From SM1-73 sp964588305 (GTDB lineage: Bacteria > Zixibacteria > MSB-5A5 > SM1-73), in assembly GCA_964588305.1 (NCBI GenBank), contig CAZPOP010000021.1:1-54706 (forward strand): a stretch of 54,706 bases of DNA. Reading direction: 5' to 3'. The position numbers and the translations under genes are program-made. Below the pieces are notes generated by a model, which saw nothing but the letters and a program-made list of their open reading frames with translations, was not told the DNA's origin and did no database searches. This document shows positions 43,120-50,768 of this stretch, piece after piece. Every line of letters starts with the position of its first letter. Positions within the stretch are counted from its first letter, which is position 1.

Positions 43120-43419
43120 ATGGAACTTGAATTTGCAGACCCAGAAATGGAGAAATTGGCAACAGATGCGAAATACATTGGAAAGCACTCCTTTGCCAAA
43201 ATTAGAAAATACCGTGAGCGCATTACTAGGATTATGCAGGCTATGGACAGAAGGGACTTATATGCTCAAAAGTCTTTAAGAGTGGAAAAATTAAAAGGAG
43301 AAAGAAAACATCAACATTCGATGCGCCTGAATGACCAAAACAGATTAATTGTTGAGTTTGTAAAAAAAGAACAGATGGAAATAGCAAGAATAATTGCTAT
43401 GGAGGACTATCATAAATGA
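43120..43419 (+). CDS. higB: HigB/RelE-type mRNA interferase toxin
   Basis: About 99 residues from the ATG at 43120 (MELEFAD), since the longer frame starts inside the promoter. 'RYRERITRIMQAMDRRDLYAQKSLRVEKLKGERKHQHSMRLNDQNRLIVEF' is typical of the HigB branch of RelE-fold toxins, which cut mRNA on the ribosome. The stop overlaps the antitoxin start (ATGA), the classic toxin-first HigBA order. It is part of the IS1-bounded cargo. Confidence 0.8.
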   Translation: MELEFADPEMEKLATDAKYIGKHSFAKIRKYRERITRIMQAMDRRDLYAQKSLRVEKLKGERKHQHSMRLNDQNRLIVEFVKKEQMEIARIIAMEDYHK

Positions 43420-44558
43420 ACCAGCTAAAAATACCAGAGGCATTTTTGCCTGGCGATAATATCCGGGAAGAATTGGAAAGCAGAGAATGGACTCAGCGTG
43501 ATTTAGCTGCCATTATAGACCGTCCCGCCAATGTGGTCAATGATATTATTAAGGGTAGAAGGTCTATTACACTTGAGATTGCTAATCTGCTTGGGAGGGC
43601 ATTTGGCACATCGGCAGAATATTGGGTAAATATGCAGAAGGCATACGATTATGCTGTTAAAGAACTAAAGAATGAGGATGCCGTAGAAAAAAGAGCGGAA
43701 TTATATAAAATAGCACCTATTAGGGAAATGATACACAGGGGTTGGATTGAAAATACCAATAATGCAGATTTTTTAGAAGCACAAGTCTTAAAATTTCTTG
43801 AAAGGAAAACTCTTAAAGAAGAATCTGCATTTGCACATGCAGCAAGAAAGTCGGATAACAATGAAAGACCCAATTCTCTTCAAACTACATGGCTAATGAG
43901 GGCAAAGATGTTAGCCCCTGCAGCACCAGTTAGGCGGTTATATAATGAAGGTAATTTCAAAAAGTTGAAGGAAGAGCTTGCACCATTAAGATTAGAACCT
44001 GAAGCCATCAGCCAAGTCCCGGAAATATTGTGTAAATATGGAATCCGCTTTCTGCTTATAGAATATCTACCTCAAGCCAAGATTGATGGTGCGTGTTTTT
44101 GGCTCAATAACGATGCTAATTTCCCCGTGATAGTTTTATCGATGAGATTCGACCGTATTGATTGGTTTTGGCATACCCTGATGCATGAACTCTATCATAT
44201 AAAAAATGGTGAAGGTAGAGACGCTGCAATTTTAGAAACATGTATAAGGGACGAGGAAGCACAACCATCTGAAAGCAAATCACAACAAGAACAGGCAGCC
44301 GATAAATTTGCGGTTGAGTTTTTAGTAGACCAAAAAGAGTTGGATAATTTTATCGCCCGCAATAAAAGAGCATATTCCGATACCAATATCAAAGCATTTT
44401 CGAAATTGCATGACGTGCATCCGGGAATAGTAGTAGGTCAGATGCATCATAGAGGTGTATTTCATTGGAAATATTTTAGTAACATGAAAGTTAAAATAAA
44501 AGAATGTATTATCAACACCGCCCTGACTGATGGTTGGGGTAAAATCGTTACAATCTAA
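43416..44558 (+). CDS. higA: HigA-type antitoxin fused to an ImmA/IrrE metallopeptidase
   Basis: 380 residues. The N-terminal 80 residues are the HigA (XRE helix-turn-helix) domain: 'GDNIREELESREWTQRDLAAIIDRPANVVNDIIKGRRSITLEIANLLGRAFGTSAEYWVNMQ'. The remainder is an ImmA/IrrE-like domain with zinc motif HELYH at about 257-261 in 'WHTLMHELYHIKNGEG', followed by 'DEEAQPSESKSQQEQAADKFAVEFLV', which includes a third acidic ligand region. It binds HigB and its operator; the peptidase part may inactivate a repressor or the antitoxin itself under stress. Translationally coupled to the toxin. Confidence 0.85.
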   Translation: MNQLKIPEAFLPGDNIREELESREWTQRDLAAIIDRPANVVNDIIKGRRSITLEIANLLGRAFGTSAEYWVNMQKAYDYAVKELKNEDAVEKRAELYKIAPIREMIHRGWIENTNNADFLEAQVLKFLERKTLKEESAFAHAARKSDNNERPNSLQTTWLMRAKMLAPAAPVRRLYNEGNFKKLKEELAPLRLEPEAISQVPEILCKYGIRFLLIEYLPQAKIDGACFWLNNDANFPVIVLSMRFDRIDWFWHTLMHELYHIKNGEGRDAAILETCIRDEEAQPSESKSQQEQAADKFAVEFLVDQKELDNFIARNKRAYSDTNIKAFSKLHDVHPGIVVGQMHHRGVFHWKYFSNMKVKIKECIINTALTDGWGKIVTI

Positions 44559-44569
44559 AAGGAGTCAGC

Positions 44570-45127
44570 ATGCTATCTCGTAAGGAAGAACTTCGAAGAT
44601 TGGCAGATGAATACATAGCCAGCACGGGTAAGAACGTTTATGCATCTCGTGAAATAGCTGATTGGGCCATAAGGAAAGGGTATTGGGGCCTTCCTAAGGA
44701 GAAACTAATCAGTCTATGTGCCGACGAATTTGCACGTGCTTTCAAGGAAGAACGTTTTACAGACCCCTTAGGTAATAGAGTTCGTTTCAGGCATGCACGA
44801 AAAGTAGATATTGATGGCGTGCAGACGACTCTATGGGAAAACTGGCTTACAATCTCACGAGAGAATATGGAAACCAGTTTACTGCAACGCCGAAACCAAA
44901 TTGTTGGTGAATGTGTTCAGTTGGATATTGACACTGAAAGCTTTAACAGATTTAGAAACGAGGGAGAACCAATACAAATCCCTTTTGATTTTACTCCTGA
45001 TGTTGCTGAGCATAGAATCATGAGGACTCACGAGAAACCTTCTTCCAGCGAGCCTCCGCAGCCTTCTTTGCAATCGCCTGTCGTTGAGCAGCAGTCAATT
45101 TCTCAGCCGGTGCTTTCCCGCCCTTGA
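44570..45127 (+). CDS. Hypothetical protein of the toxin-antitoxin cargo
   Basis: 185 residues, 11 nt after the antitoxin gene with an AAGGAG site. Residues 1-150 are helical with 'ADEYIASTGKNVYASREIADWAIRKGYWGLPKEKLISLCADEFARAFKEE' and 'LPxGNRVRFRHA'-like text. Such proteins are found beside HigA-ImmA genes but have no assigned role. The last 35 residues (EKPSSSEPPQPSLQSPVVEQQ) are low complexity and are encoded on the antisense strand of the next gene's 3' end, so the ending may be a read-through into it. Confidence 0.55.
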   Translation: MLSRKEELRRLADEYIASTGKNVYASREIADWAIRKGYWGLPKEKLISLCADEFARAFKEERFTDPLGNRVRFRHARKVDIDGVQTTLWENWLTISRENMETSLLQRRNQIVGECVQLDIDTESFNRFRNEGEPIQIPFDFTPDVAEHRIMRTHEKPSSSEPPQPSLQSPVVEQQSISQPVLSRP

Positions 45128-45281
45128 GACCACCTAAACGGCCCGCTTTTGTTTTCCGGGCGTCTTTAGTTGAGTCAAGTTGTTCTTCAGGATTGGTTTG
45201 TTCTGTTGCCATATTCACTATATGCCTAGCCAAAACATTGGTATCACGTCGCCGTTTCTTTGTTGGTCGCTTTACCATCAA
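45018..45281 (-). CDS. Basic GG/AAEARW-type small protein
   Basis: 87 residues, Lys/Arg-rich: 'TKAGRLGGLKGGKAPAEKLTAAQRQAIAKKAAEARWKK'. The 'RxGGxxGGxARA..LTxxxRxxIAxxAAxARW' pattern is common in small proteins of phages and mobile elements and is histone- or DNA-binding-like, though function is unproven. The gene begins just inside the right inverted repeat and reads inward, where the original IS transposase would start. It overlaps the 185-residue gene by 110 nt in opposite orientation. Confidence 0.6.
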   Translation of the reverse strand: MMVKRPTKKRRRDTNVLARHIVNMATEQTNPEEQLDSTKDARKTKAGRLGGLKGGKAPAEKLTAAQRQAIAKKAAEARWKKVSRESS

Positions 45282-45343
45282 TATATAACACCCAGAAACA
45301 GGACGATTGTTTAATGCTTAAATTTTCAAACTGACCCACTACC

Positions 45344-45352
45344 CGATTATCC
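45344..45352 (+). repeat. Right target-site duplication
   Basis: CGATTATCC, eight of nine identical to TGATTATCC at 42848-42856; adjoins the right inverted repeat. Confidence 0.7.
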
Positions 45353-45446
45353 TTTACATTCAGAAATGTCTTTCATATATTTTTTATGTGAAACCAGCTT
45401 TTCCCAAGTCCATCGCTTTTGAGAGAACTTAAGAATAGCAGCGTTG

Positions 45447-47615
45447 ATGAAGGAGAAAACTAAAAAATTAGAGGAAAAGTCTCATGGTCACAACTCCTGC
45501 CTATCATCGACACTAACACCACTTTGCCTTCTTATCATCGTCATCCATTTCATAGCCTCCTTTTTTCCACAGGGCAGGATCTGGGGGATAAATCAATGGG
45601 CCTATTTCCCCCACTGGGTAAGTCTTCCGGTCACATTTCTGGCTCTGCTCTTCCTTTGGCCCCGGTTCAATCGCGTTGCCTTGAATATCATAAAGATTCT
45701 GATATCTCCGATTTTTGAATACATGGAGAAAAGGAAGCATCTGTCGTATTTGATCCTCAGCTTACTTTTCTTCATTCTCTTCTGGATACTAAGAACCAAG
45801 ACGTATTTTCTGGGGGATGGGTACCAGATTCTGAGCAATGTCGAAACGGGCGAATTCTCCTTCAGATGGACCGAGCCTCTGGAAAGCCTCCTCCATCTCA
45901 AAGCATTTCAACTGGCAAAAAGCCTTTTCAACCTGGATGTGGAGACAGTGTATGCCATATTGAGTTGTGTGGCCGGGACCATTTTCGTGTACCTGTGCTT
46001 ACTTTTTTCCAATCTTTTAGGGAAGGAAAAAGCGCAAAAGATTTTGGCCTTTCTCATCCTGATAAGCATGGGAAGCACCCAGCTGTTTTTTGGCTACGTG
46101 GAACATTATTCTTTTCTCTTCGTTTTTGTCTTTGGCTTTCTATTCCTTTCTTCAGCCTACCTGGAAGGAAGGACAAGATTGATTTTCCCCATCTTGGCTT
46201 TCATTTCTGCTTTTTTGTTTCACATCTCGGCTCTCTGTCTTTTGCCCTCGCTCTTTTTCCTTTTTCTCCTGACAAACCAGAAGAGCAGATTTCGGCGGGG
46301 AAAGAACATACTTCTCGGGATCCTTGCGGTCTTTTTGGTGGTAATTATATTTTGGGCTTACAAGAGATACAGCTGGAGCGTTCCTCCCCTTTTCGTTCCC
46401 TTCATCCAGGGTCGATATACTGGTCCGGATTACACTCTCTTCTCCCTTCCTCACCTTCTGGATTTATTGAACCAACAGCTTCTGGTTGCACCTGTGGGTT
46501 TGATCCTGATTTTGGGAGTTTTGATTTGCAGTAAAGGGAAAGCTCTTTTCAGGGACAGAATCTCCCAGTTGCTACTGATTGTTGCGCTCTCCCAACTTTT
46601 TTCTAATTTTGTCGTCGATCCCGGATTGGGTGCCTCGAGGGATTGGGACATGTTCTCGGCGATGAGCCTGGGGTATGTCCTATTGGGCCTTTATTTTTTG
46701 TTAAGACTTCTCAAGGACAAGATCAAATTCGAATATTTGGCCGTGATATTGGTGGTAACCTCACTTCACTCCACCATCCCCTGGATTGCGTTGAACTCAA
46801 GTGAGTCAAAATCAATCCAGCGATTCCGCAATCTGCTCTTGATCGATCCCAAGAAGAGCCAAAACGGTCATTTCGTCTTATTCAAGTATTTTAAGACTCG
46901 GGGGCAGGAAGATGAGGCAAGAAAGCAAAATGACGTGCAGAGAGTGCTATCACCGGAGTTGCCTTTGATTGCGGATGCAAAGAAGCTTCTAGGAAGGGGG
47001 GAGCTGGATTCGGCTGAAGCTAAGCTTCTTTTGGCAGAGCAAATCGCTCCGCGACTTGCCACGATTCACGATAATCTGGGCATGGTCTATCTTGCAAAGG
47101 GGGATTTCGATAAAGCGGAAGTTGAATTCAGACGGGCAATCGAATTGGCATCCTTCGTGGCGGGACAGTATTTCAACCTGGCGAATGTGTATGCGGTAGA
47201 AGGTAATATGGATGCTGCTTTAGAGCTTTATGAGAAGGTGATCTTTCTTCAATGGCCGCACGCGGAGCCATATTATAACGTGGGGCTGATTCATTTTCGG
47301 AAAGGCGATCTTAACCGGGCCGAGGATTTTTTTAAGAAGACCCTTGAGGTTGACTCGAGTTTCGAGGATGCTTACATAGGACTGGGGAATGTTTACAGGG
47401 AAAAGGGCCAGTTCCCGGAGGCAATAGAGATGTATCAAGCAGCCATACAGCTGAAGCCTGATCTGGCAAAAGCTCATCTTCGGCTGGGGATGACCTACCT
47501 ACAGATGGATTCGAAAGAGGAGGCCATAAGAGAGTTGCAGCGATTTCTTGAGCTTGCCCCCCGGTCAGAAGAGGCCCAAGAAGTGAAAGACATTTTGCGG
47601 GGACTTAAACCATAG
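45447..47615 (+). CDS. Polytopic membrane protein with C-terminal TPR repeats
   Basis: About 722 residues. A TTG at 45444 and ATG at 45447 are both possible. Residues about 25-460 contain around ten hydrophobic segments ('LCLLIIVIHFIASFFPQ', 'LILSLLFFILFWILR', 'NILLGILAVFLVVIIFWAYKRYS', 'YVLLGLYFLLRLL'), arranged as in glycosyltransferase- or O-antigen-ligase-like membrane proteins. Residues about 500-720 form five or six TPR units ('AKGDFDKAEVEFRRAIELA', 'FEDAYIGLGNVYREKGQFPEAIEMYQAAIQLKPD'). It may handle cell-envelope sugars or proteins; the catalytic family is not recognised. Confidence 0.65.
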   Translation: MKEKTKKLEEKSHGHNSCLSSTLTPLCLLIIVIHFIASFFPQGRIWGINQWAYFPHWVSLPVTFLALLFLWPRFNRVALNIIKILISPIFEYMEKRKHLSYLILSLLFFILFWILRTKTYFLGDGYQILSNVETGEFSFRWTEPLESLLHLKAFQLAKSLFNLDVETVYAILSCVAGTIFVYLCLLFSNLLGKEKAQKILAFLILISMGSTQLFFGYVEHYSFLFVFVFGFLFLSSAYLEGRTRLIFPILAFISAFLFHISALCLLPSLFFLFLLTNQKSRFRRGKNILLGILAVFLVVIIFWAYKRYSWSVPPLFVPFIQGRYTGPDYTLFSLPHLLDLLNQQLLVAPVGLILILGVLICSKGKALFRDRISQLLLIVALSQLFSNFVVDPGLGASRDWDMFSAMSLGYVLLGLYFLLRLLKDKIKFEYLAVILVVTSLHSTIPWIALNSSESKSIQRFRNLLLIDPKKSQNGHFVLFKYFKTRGQEDEARKQNDVQRVLSPELPLIADAKKLLGRGELDSAEAKLLLAEQIAPRLATIHDNLGMVYLAKGDFDKAEVEFRRAIELASFVAGQYFNLANVYAVEGNMDAALELYEKVIFLQWPHAEPYYNVGLIHFRKGDLNRAEDFFKKTLEVDSSFEDAYIGLGNVYREKGQFPEAIEMYQAAIQLKPDLAKAHLRLGMTYLQMDSKEEAIRELQRFLELAPRSEEAQEVKDILRGLKP

Positions 47616-47763
47616 AAAGGATTTAGCACAAAATTCTTGCCATCGGGCTTGCCGGGGCATATATTAGTTAGTCTGTAAGAGGTTAACGCCCACAGGAGCG
47701 ATCCCAGACAGGCCCGTCCGGGCGTCTGCAAGGATCAGAAGGTTTTTTGAACTAAACCGTCGA

Positions 47764-48999
47764 ATGATAAAGAAGCTCATCATAGATAAGGCAGAGAGAT
47801 TGCAGAAGCTGCCGCCCTCGCCCTTTCTGGAGGCAGAGAGGATCAAAAAAGCCCTGCACAAAAGGGGTGTGGAGATAATCGATTTGGGTGAACTCTCCCC
47901 TGATGCCACGATTAAGGAGACCGCACTTTCTTTTTTTTCGCTTAAAACAGAAGAGATGTTTGCACCCTTGGATATGCAGGTTTGGGACGATCTGAAAAGC
48001 GAGATTGCAGATTGGGTGGAGCAGAAATATCAGGTAAGGCTTAATCCCGAGAATGAGATTTTGCCTTTCGCCGCCCTGAACCATATGGTTCGGGGCACAG
48101 GCAGGGGAAAGATCATTTCTGATCTGTTCTTGAGCTTTCTGAATCCTGGCCAGACGGCAGCTATTCCCGACCCATGCGATCCTGTTTATAAAGGAGGTTG
48201 CATCTTTGCAGGCGGAGAGGTGGTTAGTTTACCGCTTTGGGAAAGAACCGACTATCTCCCGAATCTTAGCACCTTTCCGTCTTCCAAGGACACCGTTCAC
48301 TTCCCGAAGATTCTTTTCCTGAATTATCCCCACGATCCCACCACCGCAGTGGCGGACCCGGAATTCTTCGGGGAGTTGGTCCAATGGGCACACAGGAAGA
48401 ATATCATGTTGGTGAACGACGCCTCCTACAATGAGATCTGTCATGATGGATACATGCCCACCTTGCTTTTGCAGGCTAGGGGAGCAAAGAAAGTCGGAGT
48501 GGAGCTTTTTTCCTTTTATCCTTTGACCGGCATCGGATTCGGCTTTTTAGCAGGTAACAAACAGATAATTTCCCAGGTTGAAGCCACAGAAAGAGTATTC
48601 GGCTATGGGGCAAGTCAGATAATGTTAAGGATTGGTCTGGCGATTTTGAAAAACTATTCGGCCGCAGCAGAGCAAAACAACGTGGAGTTTGCCAAAAGAA
48701 AAGACATCCTGATGAAGGGACTTTCAGACTTAGGGTGGAAGGCGAGAAGGCCCAAAGCCGGGCCGTTTATCTGGGCTAAGGTGCCGCCCAGATATTCCTC
48801 GGTCGGTTTTGTCCGGATGCTCTTGAGAAAGGCCGGAGTCTTGGTTTCGCCTGGCTTCGGATTCGGAGAACACGGAGAGGGGTATGTAAGAATAGCCCTG
48901 AACCGTCCAGCAAACGAACTTAATAAAGCTTTGGCGAGGATCAAGGAGCATTCGCATGTCTGGCAGAGGAGATACCGACCGGCAAAGACTAGCCCCTAG
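47764..48999 (+). CDS. Aminotransferase-fold protein lacking the catalytic lysine
   Basis: 411 residues of the class I/II aminotransferase fold, close to LL-diaminopimelate-type enzymes: N-terminal 'LPPSPFLEAERIKK...GVEIIDLGELSPD', 'NYPHDPTTAVADPEFF' (in place of NPNNPTG), 'VNDASYNEICHDG' (Asp and Tyr for PLP), and 'GYVRIALNRP' (Arg for substrate). But the PLP-lysine motif, normally S-x-S-K-[ST]...GWRxG, reads 'ELFSFYPLTGIGFGFLAGN': the lysine is replaced by Pro and the conserved Arg is lost. The phosphate loop ('LPLxGSKEG') also carries an insertion NHMVRGTGRG with a GAACC-ATAT-GGTTC palindrome. So it is probably a pseudoenzyme. It precedes folate and pantothenate genes, on the same strand. 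Confidence 0.75.
   Translation: MIKKLIIDKAERLQKLPPSPFLEAERIKKALHKRGVEIIDLGELSPDATIKETALSFFSLKTEEMFAPLDMQVWDDLKSEIADWVEQKYQVRLNPENEILPFAALNHMVRGTGRGKIISDLFLSFLNPGQTAAIPDPCDPVYKGGCIFAGGEVVSLPLWERTDYLPNLSTFPSSKDTVHFPKILFLNYPHDPTTAVADPEFFGELVQWAHRKNIMLVNDASYNEICHDGYMPTLLLQARGAKKVGVELFSFYPLTGIGFGFLAGNKQIISQVEATERVFGYGASQIMLRIGLAILKNYSAAAEQNNVEFAKRKDILMKGLSDLGWKARRPKAGPFIWAKVPPRYSSVGFVRMLLRKAGVLVSPGFGFGEHGEGYVRIALNRPANELNKALARIKEHSHVWQRRYRPAKTSP
48078..48091. repeat. GAACCATATGGTTC palindrome inside a coding region
   Basis: A 14-bp perfect palindrome in the aminotransferase-like gene at an insertion relative to the family, followed by GGCACAGGCAGGGG. Related GAACC...GGTTC palindromes lie between genes. 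Confidence 0.55.
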
Positions 49000-49030
49000 T
49001 GCCTAGCCCCTAACCCCTTTTTTTCAAAAC

Positions 49031-49393
49031 ATGGGTGTTATCAGATTACACAACATGACTTTTTACGGCTATCATGGAATCTCCGCCGCGGAGAGGCAAA
49101 CCGGCAGAAGGTTTGAGGTGGATGTGGAACTGGTGGTGGATATGAACAAACCGGCCAAGTCGGACAAACTGGCGGATACGGTCAACTATACGGAGGTCTA
49201 CCGCATAGTGGAAGGGCTGGTGGAACAAAACAGATTTGCTCTTCTGGAGACAATTGCGGTCAGGCTGGCAAATCAGATTTTGAAAAAATTCAGGAGCAAA
49301 GAGGTGACGGTAAGGGTTAGAAAGAAGATTCCTCCGGTGCCGGGGAATCTGGATCATATCGAGGTGGAAGTAAAACGAAAAAGGCAAAAATGA
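49031..49393 (+). CDS. folB: Dihydroneopterin aldolase
   Basis: 120 residues with the FolB pattern: 'IRLHNMTFYGYHGISAAERQTGRRFEVDVEL' (with the catalytic Tyr-Gly-x-His-Gly), 'DTVNYTEVYRIVEG', 'LLETIAVRLANQIL' (Leu-Glu-Thr-Ile/Ala) and 'VRVRKKIPPVPGNLDHIEVEVKR'. It turns dihydroneopterin into 6-hydroxymethyl-dihydropterin for folate. The next gene is folK, the following step. Confidence 0.92.
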   Translation: MGVIRLHNMTFYGYHGISAAERQTGRRFEVDVELVVDMNKPAKSDKLADTVNYTEVYRIVEGLVEQNRFALLETIAVRLANQILKKFRSKEVTVRVRKKIPPVPGNLDHIEVEVKRKRQK

Positions 49394-49404
49394 AAGAAAA
49401 AAGC

Positions 49405-49468
49405 TATAAGTTTGAAGGTTTGAAAGTTAGAACCTTCAAACCTTTGAACCTTCTAACCTTCAAACTTA
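49405..49468. repeat. Inverted octad repeat between folB and folK
   Basis: Units of the GTTTGAAG/GTTAGAAC type are followed by the complement (CTTCAAAC, CTTCTAAC), allowing a long hairpin in the 90-nt gap just upstream of the folK start. Confidence 0.6.
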
Positions 49469-49481
49469 TTCGAGATTTACG

Positions 49482-50024
49482 TTGTCAACTGCATATATCA
49501 GCATCGGGTCAAACTTGGGAGACAGGCTGGGATACATAAGAGAGGCAAAAAGAAAGTTGGAACAATCACAGGAGATTGTGATTCGCAGAGCTTCTTCTGT
49601 GTATGAGACCGAGCCGGTAGGATATTGCGTCAAGGGGCAAGGGTCAGGGGGAGACGAGCAACCCTGGTTTTTGAATATGGTCACAGAACTTGAGACTACC
49701 CTCAAACCTCTGAGCCTTCTTGAACTTTTATTAGGCATTGAGAACCGGATGGGGAGGAAACGAAACAAAAAACACGGACCCAGAAATATCGACTTGGATC
49801 TCCTGCTTTACGATGATGTGATTTTAGATTCGGACAAGCTCACCTTGCCCCATCCGCGCATGCACCGGAGAAAATTCGTGTTGGTTCCCTTAGCCGAGAT
49901 TGCCCCGACGGTGGTGCATCCCTCATTGAAGAAAACTGTGGAAGAACTCCTGGAGGAGTGGTCAACGGATTCCAATTCGGGGGAAAATGAGTCTGAAGTT
50001 AGGTTGCATTCGGGAACCTTCTGA
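49482..50024 (+). CDS. folK: HPPK, 6-hydroxymethyl-dihydropterin pyrophosphokinase
   Basis: 180 residues, TTG start. Conserved: 'AYISIGSNLGDR', 'ASSVYETEPVGY', 'LLELLLGIENRMGRKR', and the signature 'HGPRNIDLDLLLYDDVIL'. It attaches pyrophosphate to the pterin made by FolB. Between 'EPVGY' and 'QPWFLN' about ten residues (CVKGQGSGGDE) are inserted; they are encoded by heptads GTCAAGG, GGCAAGG, GTCAGGG, GGAGACG (49629-49656). They lie in the flexible loop after the EPVG strand, so the enzyme may tolerate them. Confidence 0.9.
   Translation: MSTAYISIGSNLGDRLGYIREAKRKLEQSQEIVIRRASSVYETEPVGYCVKGQGSGGDEQPWFLNMVTELETTLKPLSLLELLLGIENRMGRKRNKKHGPRNIDLDLLLYDDVILDSDKLTLPHPRMHRRKFVLVPLAEIAPTVVHPSLKKTVEELLEEWSTDSNSGENESEVRLHSGTF
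49629..49656. repeat. Heptad repeat inside folK
   Basis: GTCAAGG, GGCAAGG, GTCAGGG, GGAGACG in register; length lets the reading frame pass through and adds about ten residues to the HPPK loop. Confidence 0.7.
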
Positions 50025-50042
50025 AAATGCCTGAGAGCGATT

Positions 50043-50684
50043 GTGGCAGAGATTGATTACATAGCCGTAGAAGGCGCCATTGGAGCGGGGAAGACCAGTC
50101 TGGCCAAGATATTGGCGGAGAAGCTGGAGGCAAAGCTGATACTGGAGGAGACTGAGGAGAATCCCTTCCTTTCCGATTTTTATAAGAACAAGGAAAGGCA
50201 CGCTTTTCAAACCCAGATCTTCTTCTTATTGTCCAGATACAGACAGCAGCAAGATCTCTTTGCCACCGACCTTTTCCAAAAGAAGCTGATAAGTGATTAT
50301 TTCTTTGATAAGGACCGAATCTTCGCCTCCGTCGCCTTGGGCTCTAATGAATTCTATTTGTATGAAAGACTTCTCTCGATTCTGGAGAAGGACATCCCCC
50401 GGCCGGATCTGGTAATATATCTTCAGGCTAATCCGGAGGTTCTATTAAAGAGGATAAAAGAGAGAGAGCGTCCCTATGAGAAAAACATCGACTTAGAGTA
50501 CGTCCGGGCTTTAAACGAAGCTTACAACTATTATTTCTTTCATTATGCCAAAACCCCGCTGTTGGTGGTGAACACGGACAGGATCGATTTTGTGCATAAT
50601 GAGGACGATCTGGATGATCTTTTGCAGCAGTTGAAAAAACCGCACGCGGGAACAAAATACTACGTCCCCATGGGCGAAAAATAA
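50043..50684 (+). CDS. Deoxynucleoside kinase (dGK/dAK type)
   Basis: 213 residues, GTG start. P-loop 'GAIGAGKTS', 'LEETEENPFLSDFY' (the catalytic Glu and substrate-binding region), 'SDYFFDKDRIFA' in the position of the DRS-type motif, and 'PDLVIYLQANPEVLLKRIKERERPYEKNIDLEYVRALNEAYNYYF' (Leu-Lys-Arg-Ile LID). It phosphorylates deoxynucleosides such as deoxyguanosine or deoxyadenosine in salvage. It commonly lies next to folK and panB in such genomes. Confidence 0.88.
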   Translation: MAEIDYIAVEGAIGAGKTSLAKILAEKLEAKLILEETEENPFLSDFYKNKERHAFQTQIFFLLSRYRQQQDLFATDLFQKKLISDYFFDKDRIFASVALGSNEFYLYERLLSILEKDIPRPDLVIYLQANPEVLLKRIKERERPYEKNIDLEYVRALNEAYNYYFFHYAKTPLLVVNTDRIDFVHNEDDLDDLLQQLKKPHAGTKYYVPMGEK

Positions 50685-50768
50685 AGCGTTGCTTCGTATT
50701 TGAGGATACGGAGTGCGGATTTAGCTAAAGGTATTAAGCATGCTGTTTGTGCCGGAGGACTCGGGTCA

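Larger units (their letters stand above)
42857..45343. mobile_element. IS1-type element carrying a HigB-HigA/ImmA toxin-antitoxin cargo
   Basis: Bounded by perfect 17-bp inverted repeats GGTAGTGGGTCAGTTTG (42857-42873) and its complement (45327-45343), with near-identical 9-bp direct repeats outside. This is the size of target duplication made by IS1-family elements. Inside, at the left end, only the C-terminus of a transposase remains and its stop codon overlaps the inverted repeat, as is usual in compact IS elements. The rest is replaced by higB, higA-immA, a 185-residue gene and an opposite-strand basic protein. The interior is AT-rich compared with its flanks. It would need a transposase supplied in trans. 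Confidence 0.8.

Noticed and set aside
45018..45281. Dismissing the opposite-strand basic protein as a shadow of the 185-residue gene
   Set aside because: Its RLGGLKGGK...LTAAQR...AAEARW pattern is a recognisable conserved family, so the gene was kept and the other gene's tail is the doubtful part.
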